64,000 nt of DNA from Diphasiastrum complanatum (GCA_029204225.1 CM055096.1:3427617-3491616), one strand, 5' to 3'; shown: positions 9,930 to 21,663, counted from the first letter of the stretch. Numbers and translations are program-made. Notes: generated by a model not told the origin, from the sequence alone.

Positions 9930-10900
9930 GAACTTTTAGTTGGTACAAGGTGAGCTTGTTTTGAAAAACGGTCAACCACCACATAAATCGAGTCGAAACC
10001 CTGGCAACGTGGTAGTTGAACAATAAAATCCATGCTCACTGAGTCCCAAGGGTATGCTGGTACTGGTAATGGCTGGAGTAGTCCTGCTGGGGCTAGCTGT
10101 TCCACCTTCACTTGTTGAAATGTAGGACATGTTTGCACATAGGATTCAACGTCTGCCCACATATCTGGCCAATAGAAGCCTCTCTTGAGAAGTTCATACA
10201 TGTAATTCACCCTGGATGTCCGGCGTACGTCATGATGCTCCCTCAAGATTTTCTTCCTCAAGTTGGTGTTGTCTGGAACATATACTCTGTGTTGTTTATA
10301 AACAACCATTTGGTCTTTCCAAGTGAAATGTTCACAAGGCTTTCCCAGTTGGAATTCGATCATTAGATTCTTAGCCAACGCATCTGCACCATAGTTCTCT
10401 TTGATTTCTTGGAGTAGACCGGTCACCTGGGTTGAAACCGTCGCCATCAAGTGCTCCTGTCTACTGAGTGCATATGCTACCACGTTATTCTTTCCCACCG
10501 TATGTAGAATGTCTGTATTGAATTTCGAGAGAAAGTTTTGCCATCGCATCTGCTTTGACGTGAGCATACCTTGGGATGAGAAGGACTTAAGTGATACGTT
10601 GTCAGTGAACGTCTTAAAGGGCTTTCCTGCCACATGATGTCTCCAATGCTCCACTGCTTGTACGACTACAACCATTTCTTTTTCTTGAGTTGGCCATCGT
10701 CGTTCTACATCACTCAATTTCTCTGAAAAATATACAACTGGTTTTCTCTCTTGCATTAACACGGCCCCAATAGCAAAGTTTGACGCATCTGTAAGTATTT
10801 CAAAAGGTTTGCTAAAGTCCGGTAGGGCAAGAATGGGTTCTTGAGTGATCCGTCGCTTTAGTTCTTGGAACGCTGCTTCAAATTCCGGTGTCCATGTCAT
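9930..10900 (-). pseudogene. Element C RNase H and integrase N-terminal half
   Basis: The open frame starts MTWTPEFEAAFQELK. It carries the RNase H motif ILTDASNFAIGAVL near residue 35 and FKTFTDNVSLKSF near 95. AYALSRQEH replaces the usual ADALSR box. The integrase zinc finger follows: REHHDVRR supplies histidines, but the second CxxC reads CPTF, losing one zinc ligand. The core begins with SMDFIVQLP (first catalytic Asp) and [18 protein letters not shown], after which the frame enters the LTR. The second and third catalytic residues are therefore absent. Confidence 0.9.
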
Positions 10901-11929
10901 TTTTAGATGAGTCTTTGTCTACTCCAACAACGGTGCCACAATTTTGCTAAATGCCTCAATGAATCTCCTGTAAAAATTACATAGCCCCACAAAGGACTTG
11001 ATGCCATGAACAGTTTTAGGTGCTAGCTAATCCAAGATAGCCTTGATCTTCTTAGGATCCATTCGAATCCATTCGTGGCCTATAACATGTCCAAGGAAAT
11101 CAACTTCCTCCACCACAAACTAATATTTCTCTCTTTTTGCGAACAAGCAGTTCCTCCTCAGTCGTTGGAGAACTGTCCTTAAATGTTTAATGTGATCTTT
11201 GAGGCTCCGGCTAAATACTAATATGTCATCGATGTACACAATGACAAATTCATCCAAGAAGTCTTGAAAAATATTGTTCATCAACGTGCAAAAAGTGGCT
11301 GGTGCATTTGTTAGACCGAATGGCATCACTAGGAACTCGTGACTCCCGTACCGTGTTCGAAACGCCATTTTGTGCTCATCACCTTTAGCTATTTGAATTT
11401 GATGATATCCAGATCTGATATCTATTCAGCTAAAGTATTTGGCATGTTTGAGCTGGTCGAACATGTCATCAATTCTAGGCATGGGGTACTTGTTCTTGAT
11501 GCTACTCTTGTTAAGCATGCGGTAATCCACACACATTCGAAGAGTTTTGTCCGCCTTTTCCACGAACAACACTAGGGCTCCAAAAGGTGAAACGCTAGGT
11601 CTAATAAAACCTTTGTCTATCAATTCATCAAGTTGTCATTTCAGTTCCGCCAACTCCTCTTGTGACATTCTGTAGGGTGCTCGTGAAGTTGGCTCCGTTC
11701 CTGGTACCAGCTCAATTTTATGGTCCACTGGTCTTCAAGGAGGTAGCTTAGGTGGGAGTTCCTCCGGAAACACATCGCTAAATTCTTCTAGCAGATCTGC
11801 CACTTCTTTTGGCAAGTTTTCTTGTCGCATGCTTTTCCCTTCTGGGACTTCTCGGCAGATGCAAAGAAAGCACTTTGACCTTTTCCCTTTCGCCATTCTT
11901 TTCATCGCGGGGAGAAAGTCAGATTTCAT
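10901..11929 (-). pseudogene. Element C reverse transcriptase
   Basis: Three open pieces (11735-11929, 11426-11623, 11120-11368) and intervening broken sequence give a complete gypsy RT: linker with LLEEFSDVFPEELP, then [55 protein letters not shown] and an intact catalytic [10 protein letters not shown]. At least four stops interrupt it, including one after LKHAKYFS and one after KREKY. Its N-terminal linker ends within bases of the plus-strand protease start, so a strand switch occurs at about 11925. Confidence 0.9.
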
Positions 11930-12314
11930 GATCGACTCCGGAGCTTCACATAGCTATATCTCAAGGAGCGTAGTGGAACAATTCAGATTGCCGACCAGGA
12001 ATGTTACATCTACTCTCAAGGTAGAAACAGCGAAGGGAGCACTAGATGCAGACAAAGCGACATTGAACATCCCGGTGCAGATTGGAAGATGGAAGGCTAA
12101 ACTTAGCTTTTTGATTTTAGAGATGGATGCCTTCGATGTGATTTTGGGACTCCCTTGGTTAAATGAACATTGTATCGCAGTTTTGGGTAGGAGCTCAAAC
12201 TTGGTCCTCTTGGATTACAAGGGACAAATCTGCGTGACAAAAGCCCTGCCCGGAGGAAATGCTAAGGATACCGATATTGAACCAAATTTTATAAGAATAA
12301 CAATCTTGAACTAG
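11918..12314 (+). pseudogene. Gypsy aspartic protease on the strand opposite to its RT
   Basis: The plus-strand frame reads FMIDSGASHSYISRSVV, a retropepsin active site with an intact D-S-G, then VQIGRWKAKLSFLIL and FDVILGLPWLNEH, the distal conserved box. It is about 130 residues, a normal protease length, ending at a stop at 12314. In gypsy elements the protease precedes RT on the same strand (as in element B). Here it starts where the minus-strand RT linker ends, so it has been inverted relative to RT or derives from a different element. Confidence 0.88.
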
Positions 12315-13072
12315 TCTTGGGGGTTGTCCCATGGAAGTTCCTTTCCATACTTGTGTGTCGTCCACTCATAAATGTAAGCTCCTTTCACAACTCCCAACTA
12401 GATTAGATCACCTGGATCAAAACAAGTAGTCAGGGATAATTCAGGTCCAGGCAAGCACACCACAAACGAACATACCAACCAAAGCTAAACAGAGGATCCC
12501 TCTCAAGTCACATTCCCCTTGAGACCGGACGTAGGACCTTTGCCTAGCCGCGCCCACACAAATCTATCACAAAATTAGCCCACGGAAAATATCCATCCAA
12601 CCATATGTGCTTTCACCATTAAGTAGCACATTGCCTCAGTCACGCCCCACCACTTTTTGGTCGATAGCCCTTATAGCTAAACAATCAGCAACTATCCCGC
12701 ACCGGTAGCTAACCACTCGTGCTTTACACCCGAATTCGAGCAGCATCTCTGTATCAATGGTTAACCCGTACAGTTCGAATATGTCACCCCGCACCCCACA
12801 AGGCACAGATTGTGCTTTCACCTACCTAGGTAGCACTTTGTCTCATCTGTCCTACATGCAGACGGCGCCAAGCCCGAACCGCGAGAACTGACCGTGCTTA
12901 CACCTCAAGGGCAGACATTGACTCATCAAGTCCCCCGTTCTGCCGACCACCCCGACCGTGGATGCACCCGTGCTTACACTGTGGGCAACACCTTGCACAA
13001 CGGCTGTCTTGACAAATCCCAAAAAAAAAAGTGGTCCTCCTTGTGAGACTTGCTTAGCTGACCAGCTAGTCG
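12315..13072 (-). other. Element C leader region, no gag found
   Basis: About 0.76 kb between the inverted protease and the primer site. It is relatively GC-rich, with short CAC/CTACC-rich motifs and an A tract at 13020-13030. No gag or zinc knuckle was seen on either strand. Confidence 0.6.
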
Positions 13073-13084
13073 GCTCTGATACCA
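13073..13084 (-). other. Element C primer binding site, initiator Met tRNA
   Basis: The minus strand reads TGGTATCAGAGC, two bases from the LTR edge at 13087. Confidence 0.92.
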
Positions 13085-13086
13085 CA

Positions 13087-13995
13087 TGTTGCGTCGGCAC
13101 CTCAAAGGGCGCTGGGACTTGAGCGGTTTCCCCAACACGCGCTTAAGTCTAACATTCATCCATCATGCACTTACATAAAAGCCAACTCAGAAACGTAACA
13201 AGCTTAACCATTCCGACTTAAGAAAATTGGAATCCCAACCAACCCGAAAGCCAACTCAGAATCCATCCCCAAAAGGTAACCAAAGGCAAAGACAAGTCAC
13301 ACATGAAACCCAAGGCATAGTGGTCTCCAAACTGACCAATTGGCATAGCGGCAAGCCACACGTCAATGATGAGGACCCTTAGGCGTCGGCGACGCAAAAA
13401 GGTTGTAGTAAGGGTCCTTCCACTTGGACCAGTCTCGGAGGCGAAACCGAAATGGTAATCATCCCCAAAGATCAACTTTATTAGATTCGGAAGAGGTTAC
13501 ATTCATACATAGACTGACCGGTCTCGGGGACACCAACACGTGCTGGGCATTGTGCCTGGCTTGTGCTGGTAGAGGGAGCTGAGACCTGGCGACTGGATTC
13601 CTGGCATTGGTTGAGCTGCCCAAGTTTCTGTCTGTCGGACTCCCCCTATAGTTCTGCTGTGATTCGGCGCACCCCCTCTGTTCTAAAACATAGTGCTTTC
13701 TGGTAAAGCACGCTTTTTAGGACTTAGTTTTTATTTTGCTGATTAAGCCTGGCAGAATCAGTCTGGCTCCCGAACATGGGTCCCGGGAGCCGTCCCGGCG
13801 GCAGAATCAACTTGCTTCCTGAGTAAGCCATGACTCGAGCTCCATAGCTAGCTCATGACTTGTGACTACTTGACTGGCTCACCACAGGTCAGAGGCTCAG
13901 TCCTTGACGTTCTAACTTGCTCTGGGACCTTAGGGAGCGTCACCCCTTAGAGTCTTACAGGGCACACTGGGTGCACCTGAGTTAGCTTTACAACA
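13087..13995 (-). repeat. Element C 5' LTR (909 bp)
   Basis: Full-length LTR, TGTTGC...ACAACA, followed by the target duplication CGATG. It differs from the truncated partner by scattered substitutions and a few small indels. Confidence 0.92.
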
Positions 13996-14000
13996 CGATG

Positions 14001-15358
14001 TGGAATAACTAAATCTTGTAACTGTGGATTGCAATCTTGGAAAGAATTTGAAAATGGTATGGAAACCAGTTCTAACAAGGTGCAGTTAAGCGGTGACAAT
14101 AGGCATGAGTTTTTCGATTAGAGCAAGTAAAAAGGACTTTTGAAAAGGTCAAATTTTGATCCAAATAAGACTTCTACACTCACAATCTTGTTGAGCTAAT
14201 GAAGTTTGCTTTCTACGGCACTGAAATCCGAACTCAAACGGATGAGATATGGTCAATTGAATGAATAAAGCATAAAGTGCAAACAACTTAGGACAAAGGG
14301 TCCTAAAAAAAAATTAATAATAATGACGAAAATGATGATCACTATACTCAGCACAATGAACTGAGCAATTTTTGTTTTTACATCCCTGAATTCCGACGTC
14401 AAACGCAAAAGTTAAGGCTACACGAAGACAGAGAAATTACAAACTTAGAAAGGGACCTTTATAGAAAAGTTTGGTTTCTTTGGTGCACTGGACCGTTGAA
14501 AAAAGATAATTGTAGAAATCTCAAAAATGACGACAAATTTTTTTTCTTGGTTACTTGGGCGATCAGTTGGGGTGCTCAAAAAATTCTGGCAGCGTGAGCA
14601 CAGGGGCAAGTAGGGTGCTCGGAAGATTTTGTCAACGTGGGCAGGGGCAAGTAAGAGAAATAAAATCTCAACCGACTCTTTTTAGAGAGAGAGGATCTCA
14701 ACCGACATTTTTTTAGAGAGAGAAGATCTCAACCGAGAAAGTCAGACGACGGAAAGTCAAAAGACACGAGGAGACACGAAAATCGTCGTGACATCATTTT
14801 CTGCCCTCATGCAAGTACCCAAAAGTACAGACATCTGATCTGATAGCATGACGCCAGCAGATACACTCTAGGTCGTGGCTAATCTACCACTATTGTAATT
14901 CGTGATTAGCTATAGATGTTTAATCAATCTAATCTAGTAGTTACACGACATGACTATATACTTTCTGGATGATACTTGATACGATATATGAAGAAGTCTA
15001 ATGTTAGTAAGCAAGAAGACGAAATTATAGAATATGAGTCCGTCTGCGTGTGAGATAATTTTCTGCATAGGATCTATAGATCCACAAGTTCGCTAGTAAG
15101 CGAGACATTACTCGTGGGAGAACTATATTTCTCTCATGCCAACGCACTGCGTGGATCTGCATGCAGTGCTTGAAGAACCAGAAGAATCAATAGATGATTT
15201 TGTAGCCATTGCACACATATCACTCTTATCATGTCTGATCTTGAATGCAAATTAGTCTGCTGTTATTCGTGTGTCTGATTCACTTGTTCATTTAATTTTG
15301 CACCTTGGTTTGAATTTTCTTGAATGTTGTGTTAATCTCAAACGTAGATTAGCAGTGC
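14001..15358. other. Low-copy interval with the rest of the acidic frame and small tandem repeats
   Basis: On the minus strand the first about 80 bases continue the acidic frame interrupted by element C (about 25 codons, ending upstream at a TAA near 14083). At 14571-14655 there are two copies of a roughly 55-bp unit containing GGGTGCTC and GGGGCAAGTA. At 14665-14737 a unit containing GATCTCAACCGA and TTTTTAGAGAGAGA repeats about 2.5 times. No other gene is supported. It could hold a promoter or UTR of a lost gene. Confidence 0.5.
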
Positions 15359-15858
15359 CTATCTACTTTCTGGAGGACCGTAGGAATGATACAGCTGGTA
15401 GTGACCAGCAATCATCTCTGAAATCCATCTGAATTGTTTCCTTTCGTGACTGTTTCGCATCATCATGGAAGTATGCACACCTTTGCATTCGAGCATGTTG
15501 AAGTTTTCAATGATTTTTTGAGTGTACTTTTGTCGGTGAAGATACAACTTACCACCTTCAAAGTCTCTTTGAATCTGCAAGCCTAGATAAATTTTTGCTT
15601 CTCCTAGGTCAGCGATCTCAAATATATCAGAAATGTCTCTTTTGACATCTAAAATTGACCTATCTCTTCTTGAGAAGAATTGCATGTCATCAACATAGAC
15701 AACTAGAATGATTATTTCATTTTGAACATGCTTGATATAGACATTTGATTCAGCAAATAGAGGTTTGAAGCCTAAGAAATGTAGTGTTTCATCCTTCTTT
15801 CTATACCATTGTCTTGCTGCTTGTTTCAGACCATAAATGCTTTTATCCATGTGACATC
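15359..15858 (-). pseudogene. Element D copia reverse transcriptase fragment
   Basis: The frame encodes SIYGLKQAARQWYRKKDETL, the catalytic VVYVDDMQFFS and IADLGEAKIYLGLQIQR, then degenerates after HTSMMM. RT normally copies element RNA into cDNA. The fragment starts within RT because upstream integrase has been deleted, and its C-terminal region decays near 15440. No RNase H follows. Confidence 0.87.
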
Positions 15859-16363
15859 CATATTTTGGATATTCTTGGCTTACAAAACCAAGTCAAGTAC
15901 CTTAGTTGCTGTATACATATCCTTATTGAAAGGTGTTCTAGTCATGTTGCCTTTAAGATAGGATTCACAAGTAGTTCAAATATCTCTACTTTTGATTTTG
16001 ACTCCTTCGATTCTCTGACTCTTGTTGGCTTGATACAAGGCTTCCATGTTCATGTGACATAGCCTCTTGTGCCATACTATATCTATCGATTCTTGAGTTT
16101 GATTGGCTTGTTTGATTCGAATTCGAATGTTCAAGTGATACAAATTTTCTTCTCTGTTGTCTTTAGCAACTAGGTTATCGTAATCTTCTTCGAAAAGTTT
16201 ACAAGAGTACTTTGTGAAGGTTACTAACATGCCTATAATGATTATCTTTGCTACGGATAGAGATCTTTGTCAAGAGTGGAGACATAGAGAACCTCCTCCA
16301 GTTTCTTGTCACCCTGATTCGTGTCCAGCCATAGTACACCAGTTCCATCAACCACGTGCTTAG
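15859..16363 (-). pseudogene. Element D protease tail and GAG-pre-integrase domain
   Basis: The frame reads YHLNIRIRIKQANQTQ, VWHKRLCHMNMEALYQANKS and GVKIKSRDI, matching the pre-integrase zinc-binding region of copia pol. Further upstream, in shifted frames, it matches the protease-tail segment of element G at 33900-34050. Element E is inserted at 16363/16364 inside this coding region, and D resumes at 22330. Confidence 0.85.
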
Positions 16364-16987
16364 TGTGAAAGATTTCATATTCTTAAGATCCAATCTACTT
16401 GAATGATCTTTGGTTAGAAAGAGAAATACACTACCAATTTCACCAATGTAGAAAAATCAGCATCTACACACAATTTGAGATGCAAACACTAATAGAACTT
16501 GATCAAACTTGAATGAAATGATTATGTACTGTTGCTGTCCGTACAAAACCAACAAGCTATTGTATTTCACACGTGTGGATCCAAAAATAACAAATATAGA
16601 TCATTCTACACATAGAATTGCAAGCAATCACCAAGATAGTGCACCAATGGATAGTAGAACCCAAGAGAACCATGTATAAAGATGACTCTCTCCACGAGTT
16701 ACATCCTTTTATAGCAGGTCCAAACCCTATTTGGCCACTCAGCTTTCCCACCAAAATGCTAACCCTACCAATTTTGGGTCTAGATTCAATGTACCCAACT
16801 TATTCAAATTGAATCTACTCAAACTCGCATTTTATCTTTCCCACACTTTCAAAAAGTGTTTATTCAAATGAAATCTAGACTAATGAACTTTGAAAAGTCA
16901 ACCTCTAGGTCTAAAACAAGTTTTGGCCTCAATATGCCAAATATGAAAATATTGCAAAATGTGATGAAACTAGTTGAATCTTTCACA
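16364..16987 (-). repeat. Element E 3' LTR (624 bp)
   Basis: Paired with 21676-22324. It lacks about 25 bp present in the other copy (the AGATAGAGAAGAGAG stretch near 22005) and otherwise differs by few substitutions. A purine-rich tract on the minus strand (GAAGAAGGAG) abuts it at 16988-16998 as the plus-strand primer. Confidence 0.95.
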
Positions 16988-17577
16988 CTCCTTCTTCAGC
17001 TAGTTTTAGCATAGACTTTGATAATACTCCAAGTGAAGTCCTATGATTCATGAACAATTCTTTTCCCAATGCTTTGGTGAAGATATCAGCTACACATTCC
17101 CTTGAAGACACATGTTGAAGCTCCACCTCCTTTGCAATGACTCGCTCCCTCACAAAATGATAGTGTATCTCAATATGCTTGCTCCTAGCATGAAAGATAG
17201 AATTGGATGCCATTCTTTGGGCTGATTGATTGTCACAAAAGATGATTGGGCTCTCTGAAAAATCTAGCAAGTGAAGATCCTTGATCATCCTCTTGATCCA
17301 TACCATCTCCTTTGTGCAATGTGTAAGAGCTTTGTACTCGGCCTCACTAGATGACAATGAGATAGTGGCTTGTTTCTTTGACATCCATGATATAGCTCCA
17401 TCACCTATGAAAATACAATAATAACTACTGGATTTCCTATCCATTACATCTCCAGCATAGTCCGAATCTGAAAATCCAAAAAGATTAGGTGATGATCCCT
17501 CATACAATATGCCAAAATCTCGAGTTCCAATGATGTACCTCAAAACTCGCTTTCCTAGCTTCCAATGCTCCTAGCAT
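16988..17577 (-). pseudogene. Element E copia RNase H
   Basis: The frame reads YIIGTRDFGILYEG, then FSDSDYAGDVMDRKSSSYY with the first catalytic Asp, ATISLSSSEAEYKALT with the catalytic Glu and IIFCDNQSAQRMA with the next Asp, ending KHIEIHYHFVRERV and ADIFTKAL. All canonical copia RNase H residues are visible. It removes RNA from the RNA-DNA hybrid in reverse transcription. It begins where the foreign segment ends: EHWKLGKRVLRYI can be read across the boundary in a shifted frame. Confidence 0.92.
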
Positions 17578-18640
17578 AGTTTTTGCCAATAGAACTTTGA
17601 TCCACCATAAGAATGATCTTCTTCCTAAGAATATATATCCTTTCAATGATCATGTAATGCTCAAAATAGAAACAACCATAATTGATATAGAGAATAGTGT
17701 CCACTTGGGAGGCTTCACTATTTCTTACATCAATTTTACATATAAAAATGTGACTAGAACATGAAGAATCAAATAGAATGTAAATAAAATGATTCCACCA
17801 TGCTTCCAACTCTGAACTCTCTGGAAAAATACAGCAAACAAACAATAAATGTGAGTGATCAACTTTTGCTTGCATGTCTCCTCCTCCTTTGTCCTTTGTT
17901 GCCATGTATCCACCATGATACTCCATGAATGAGCCTCCATCTTCATCTTGCCACAAGAAACCATCAAACCTTGGAAATCCATGAGTAGGTGAGTACATAA
18001 ATGATGCAAATCCAGCACCACATGACTCCATAAACCAAGTAGTTTGCACTAGTCCATCTTCAAGATCTACTTGACACAAGAAAATGACCATGAATTCACC
18101 AAAAAATGACAATCTCCAAGTATTGGCACCAAGTAGCTCAACACTTGAGAACTTAGTCATGGATGAGTGACATAATGAACCTCCAATAGCTTCATTTCCA
18201 TCAGCAAAATCAGCCAAGAATGCTAGTACAAATCCAACATCAAAACAATGCTCATCAATGTAGCTAGTTTTGCCATATCTTGACAATTTGCACACATCCA
18301 CATGAAATTGCTCAAACATGAGATAGAACAAGTAAAGTAAACTTGAACAGCACTTCCTTGCTGCTCCTTTGACCTTACTTGAGTCTTCAGTATGCTGCAA
18401 AAACAGATCCATAACACCCTTGCCAATTACCTCTCCTTTGATGCTCTTGACTAGCTCCAAATTGCCACCTTCCCTTTTGACTAGTTGAAGCGCTTTGAGA
18501 TCAATTTCTTGATCTTCAACTTGACCATCAAAGTCATTGAACAAACTTTGTTTTCCAGATCCATTAGTTGATTTTACAGCAAGATAACATCCATCCACTT
18601 GCATAGCTCCATGTACACAAGAAGATCTTCCAAAAGATGT
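17578..18640 (-). CDS. Unrecognised open segment replacing RT in element E
   Basis: The integrase-linker frame passes from copia sequence (DEPTSVDQARKEEEW, SLMKSGT) into about 350 codons with no RT motif: no AFLNG, no GLKQ, no YVDD. It then stops at 17555 beside RNase H. Readable patches include VKREGGNLELVKSIKGEV, HTEDSSKVKGAARKCC, FVLAFLADFADGNEAIGG, DGFLWQDEDGGSFMEYHGGY and GGGDMQAKVDHSH. It has Cys, Phe and Tyr-rich parts and one hydrophobic stretch near FVLAFLADFA. I do not recognise a family. It may be captured host cDNA, a filler common to a non-autonomous subfamily, or chance open sequence. Confidence 0.5.
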
Positions 18641-19415
18641 TCCACTCTTCATAAGAGATTGATACTCAAGATCCATTGGTTGGATCCACTCCTCTTCTTT
18701 CCTTGCTTGATCTACACTTGTAGGCTCATCCAAAAAGGCTAGGAAAGCAACATAATTTCCAGAAACTACTTGCTTACCCTTTTGATCATATGTGAGCCTT
18801 GAAGGTACTTGTCTTTCTCTTGATGTTCTCCTTGGCTTTTGACTTGATGAAGGTCCATCATCACCACCATCCAAAGTAGGATCCTTCTCATCAACATCAA
18901 GAATGTTAGAACCATCTACTTTACCATCAATCAAGCTTGAAGACACTTTTGAAATGTTTCTCTCATCAAAAATGACATCTCTACCAACAATCACTTTGTT
19001 AGTAGAAGGAATGTAAACCTTGTAGGCTTTACTCACCTCACTATATCCAACAAAAATACCTCTTTTTGAAGATGGATCCTCCTTGGTCCTATCATCAAGA
19101 GTAATGTTGACATAGCATGTGCATCTCAAAAGGTGTCCTTCCATCCAAAATAGCACTCGGCCACCTATTGCACAAGAAATTGGCACACAACAAAGTTTGA
19201 TCCCAAAATGGTTTGTCAAGATTAGCACTTAACCTCATAGCTTTAGCACTTTCACATAAAGTCCTATTTTTCCTTTCAGCCACTCCATTTTGTTGTGGGG
19301 TTCTTGATGTTGTATACTCCCTCTTGATCCCATGCTCATCACAAAAGGCCTTGAACTTGTTAGATATGTACTCACCACCATTGTCACCTCTCAAGCACTT
19401 GATCTTTGTGGAAAA
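18641..19415 (-). pseudogene. Element E integrase core and C-terminal region
   Basis: The frame 19095-19394 reads RGDNGGEYISNKFKAFC (second catalytic Asp) and TPQQNGVAERKNRTLCE (catalytic Glu), the hallmark copia integrase core, then FWDQTLLCANFLCNR. A frameshift or small deletion near 19115-19150 moves coding to the next frame, which continues with CTCYVNITLDD, RGIFVGYSEVSKAYKVY and VIVGRDVIFDERN, the C-terminal integrase block. The linker to RT is Ser/Asp-rich. Confidence 0.9.
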
Positions 19416-21002
19416 TTAGTTCTCCCTTGCATTCTTGAATTTGACAAAGACATCATACACTTCATCCTTGCTCTTTAGTAGATAGATCCAACAAAATCTA
19501 CTAAAATCATCAATGAATGTTACATACATCTTAGCTCCACTATTGCTGATTGTAGTAAATCCATGAATATCCGAATGTACAAGTTGAAAAGGCTTTGTAG
19601 ATCTAGAAATAGATCTAGTATAAGGTAGTCTATGTGACTTAGACAAAGCACAAGACTCACAAACATGCTTGTCATTACTTAAGGAACTTGGAAGACCAAT
19701 CACAACCTTCTTCCTTGCCATTACCTCCAATGACTTGAAGTTGAGGTGTCCCATCCTTTTGTGCCAAACCTCTTGATTAGAAATTTGCTCCCTTGCAACA
19801 CATCCAACTTGTTTAGCAATAACACAAGCATCAAGTTTGAACAACTTCCCTTGTCTTTTACCTTTTCCAATCAAGACATCCTTCTTTTTGATCAAACAAG
19901 CATCTCCATCAAACTCCACCTTGAGGCCCTTACTTAGCATTTGACTCACACTAAGCAAATTCTTGGTAATAGATGGAATAAACAAGACATCCTCCAAATG
20001 AACATTCCTATTTGTAGAGAGAGAAATAGGAATTGTGCCAATCCCTTTGATTGCACACTCACCATCATTGGCCGTGTAGATCATCCTCTTGTCATCTCCA
20101 TATGCCAACAAAGAAGTGAAGTACTCTTTGTGAAAGGTCATGTGTGAACTTGCTCCACTCTCAATCCACCAAGGATCTAGATCTCCATCATTAGCAAGCA
20201 TACATGAAGACATCACAAAAGCATCATCATTTGCATCTTGCACATCCAAACCATCCTCATCAAGAGTAAGATTACCTTGCTTGTCTCCTTGATCTCTCTT
20301 ATTCTTGTAGCACTCACTTGCAAAGTGTCCTTTGATGCCACAATAGAAGCACTTGATCTTTGATCTATCCTTATTTTTGCCACTTGAAGAAGCATCCACT
20401 TGATCTTGCCCTTTAGAACACTTGCTTTTGGTTTTGCCCTTGAATTTGCCCTTTGTGAACATAGCATCCTCTTGAAGTGTCGATGTAGATCCACCTCTTG
20501 CTTGAAGCCTATATTCCTCATTGATCAAGATCTCTTGAAGATCTATCAAACTTGACAAAGTCTTTTGAATAGCAATACTTTGAACAATGTTAGCATGAGC
20601 ATCCAACAAGCCATTAATAATCACTTGAATAAGCTCTCCTTCCTTAATGCTTTCATCTATGCAAGCTAACTCATCATTCAATGCTTTCATTCTCAAAAAA
20701 AAAGTACTTGGACTTTCTTCATTCTTTTGCAAACAAGAAAAGATTTGTCTTCTTAGAGTCAACACTCTAGAAGTAGACTTGGATTCATAAACCTTCTTCA
20801 ATGAATTCCAAGCTTCCAAAGATGATGTGCACTTACCAACTTCCTTGAGAAGTTCATTGGTAACATTCATCTTTATCATGTGTAGAGCCTTCTTGGCCCT
20901 CTTGTCATACCTCAATTGATCTTGTTGTGTTGCTGGTCTCTCCTCCAAACCTACAACAATATCCAAAACATCATTCATCTCAAGAAGTGACTCCATCCTC
21001 AC
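19416..21002 (-). pseudogene. Element E gag, protease and integrase N-terminus
   Basis: A 528-residue open frame. Gag (residues about 1-200) contains LEAWNSLKKVYESKS and FFLRMKALNDELA. The CCHC knuckle CFYCGIKGHFASEC lies near residue 220. The protease active site WWIESGASSHMT reads E-S-G rather than D-S-G, followed by LFIPSITKNLLSVSQM. The pre-integrase finger (EVWHKRMGHLNFKSL, CESCALSKSHRLPY) and the first integrase Asp (LVHSDIHGF, TFIDDFSRF) follow. One TAA at 19416 separates it from the next frame, where a single gag-pol ORF would be expected. The first Met used is the first in the frame; gag probably begins slightly upstream. Confidence 0.93.
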
Positions 21003-21663
21003 TTTCTATAATGAATAGCTACTTGAGATAAGCCTATCATTGGCTTCCAACATGACTCCAATTGAGGTTGCCATGTAGCAATGATCTGATCTTCTCTTTC
21101 AACCTGCTTCAATGCACAAAGCACTCCTTTGAACAACAACAAATGCTTTCAAAAGAAATCACCAAGATTTAAAACTATCTCACAAATTCTCTTCTAGCAT
21201 TTATCCAAGCAAATCAACACATAGAATCATGGAATCTTGATCAACCTATGATCTATCCTCAATCTAATGACTTTTGCCACTTCCTAAGATTGAAACACAC
21301 TCAAATGAAGTCCAGCAACCTCACTATCTAGAGATTTAATCAAAATTAGGGTTTTGACAAATTCACAAAAAATTGACTATTTCAAATCTACATGCAAATG
21401 TTGAAAATTTGATATGCAATCTATAAGCCACCACTTAGGCTAAATCAATGATCCAAAAATCGGCCAAATCTAGCATGTGAATTCAAAAAACGGAATTGAA
21501 CAAGTATATTGACTTATTTAGTGTTTTGATCTACAAAAGATCCAATCTACAAAAGCAAAAAAATCCGATTTTGGTGTAGAATCCTCTCTAGCATGCTCTA
21601 GACTTGATATTTTCACCAAATCATTGATAGATCTGATTTCCTCCTTCATAACTTGAAACACAA
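21003..21663 (-). other. Element E leader
   Basis: AT-rich untranslated region between gag and the primer site, with no ORF of note. Minus-strand stops are frequent. The extreme N-terminus of gag may extend into its first 100 bases. Confidence 0.7.

Larger units (their letters stand above)
9090..13995 (-). mobile_element. Ty3/gypsy LTR retrotransposon C, internally rearranged
   Basis: A 4.9-kb element with an exact 5-bp target duplication CGATG at 9085-9089 and 13996-14000. The LTRs begin TGTTGC and end ACAACA. The primer site next to the right LTR sets the minus orientation. Internally it keeps RT, RNase H and the front of integrase on the minus strand. No gag is recognisable, and the protease is on the plus strand. 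The 3' part of integrase, the polypurine tract and part of one LTR are deleted. It is not competent to move by itself. Confidence 0.92.

Noticed and set aside
11339-11575. Plus-strand ORFs opposite element C RT
   Set aside because: Shadow frames of the minus-strand RT; only the protease ORF starting near 11918 shows real motifs on the plus strand.
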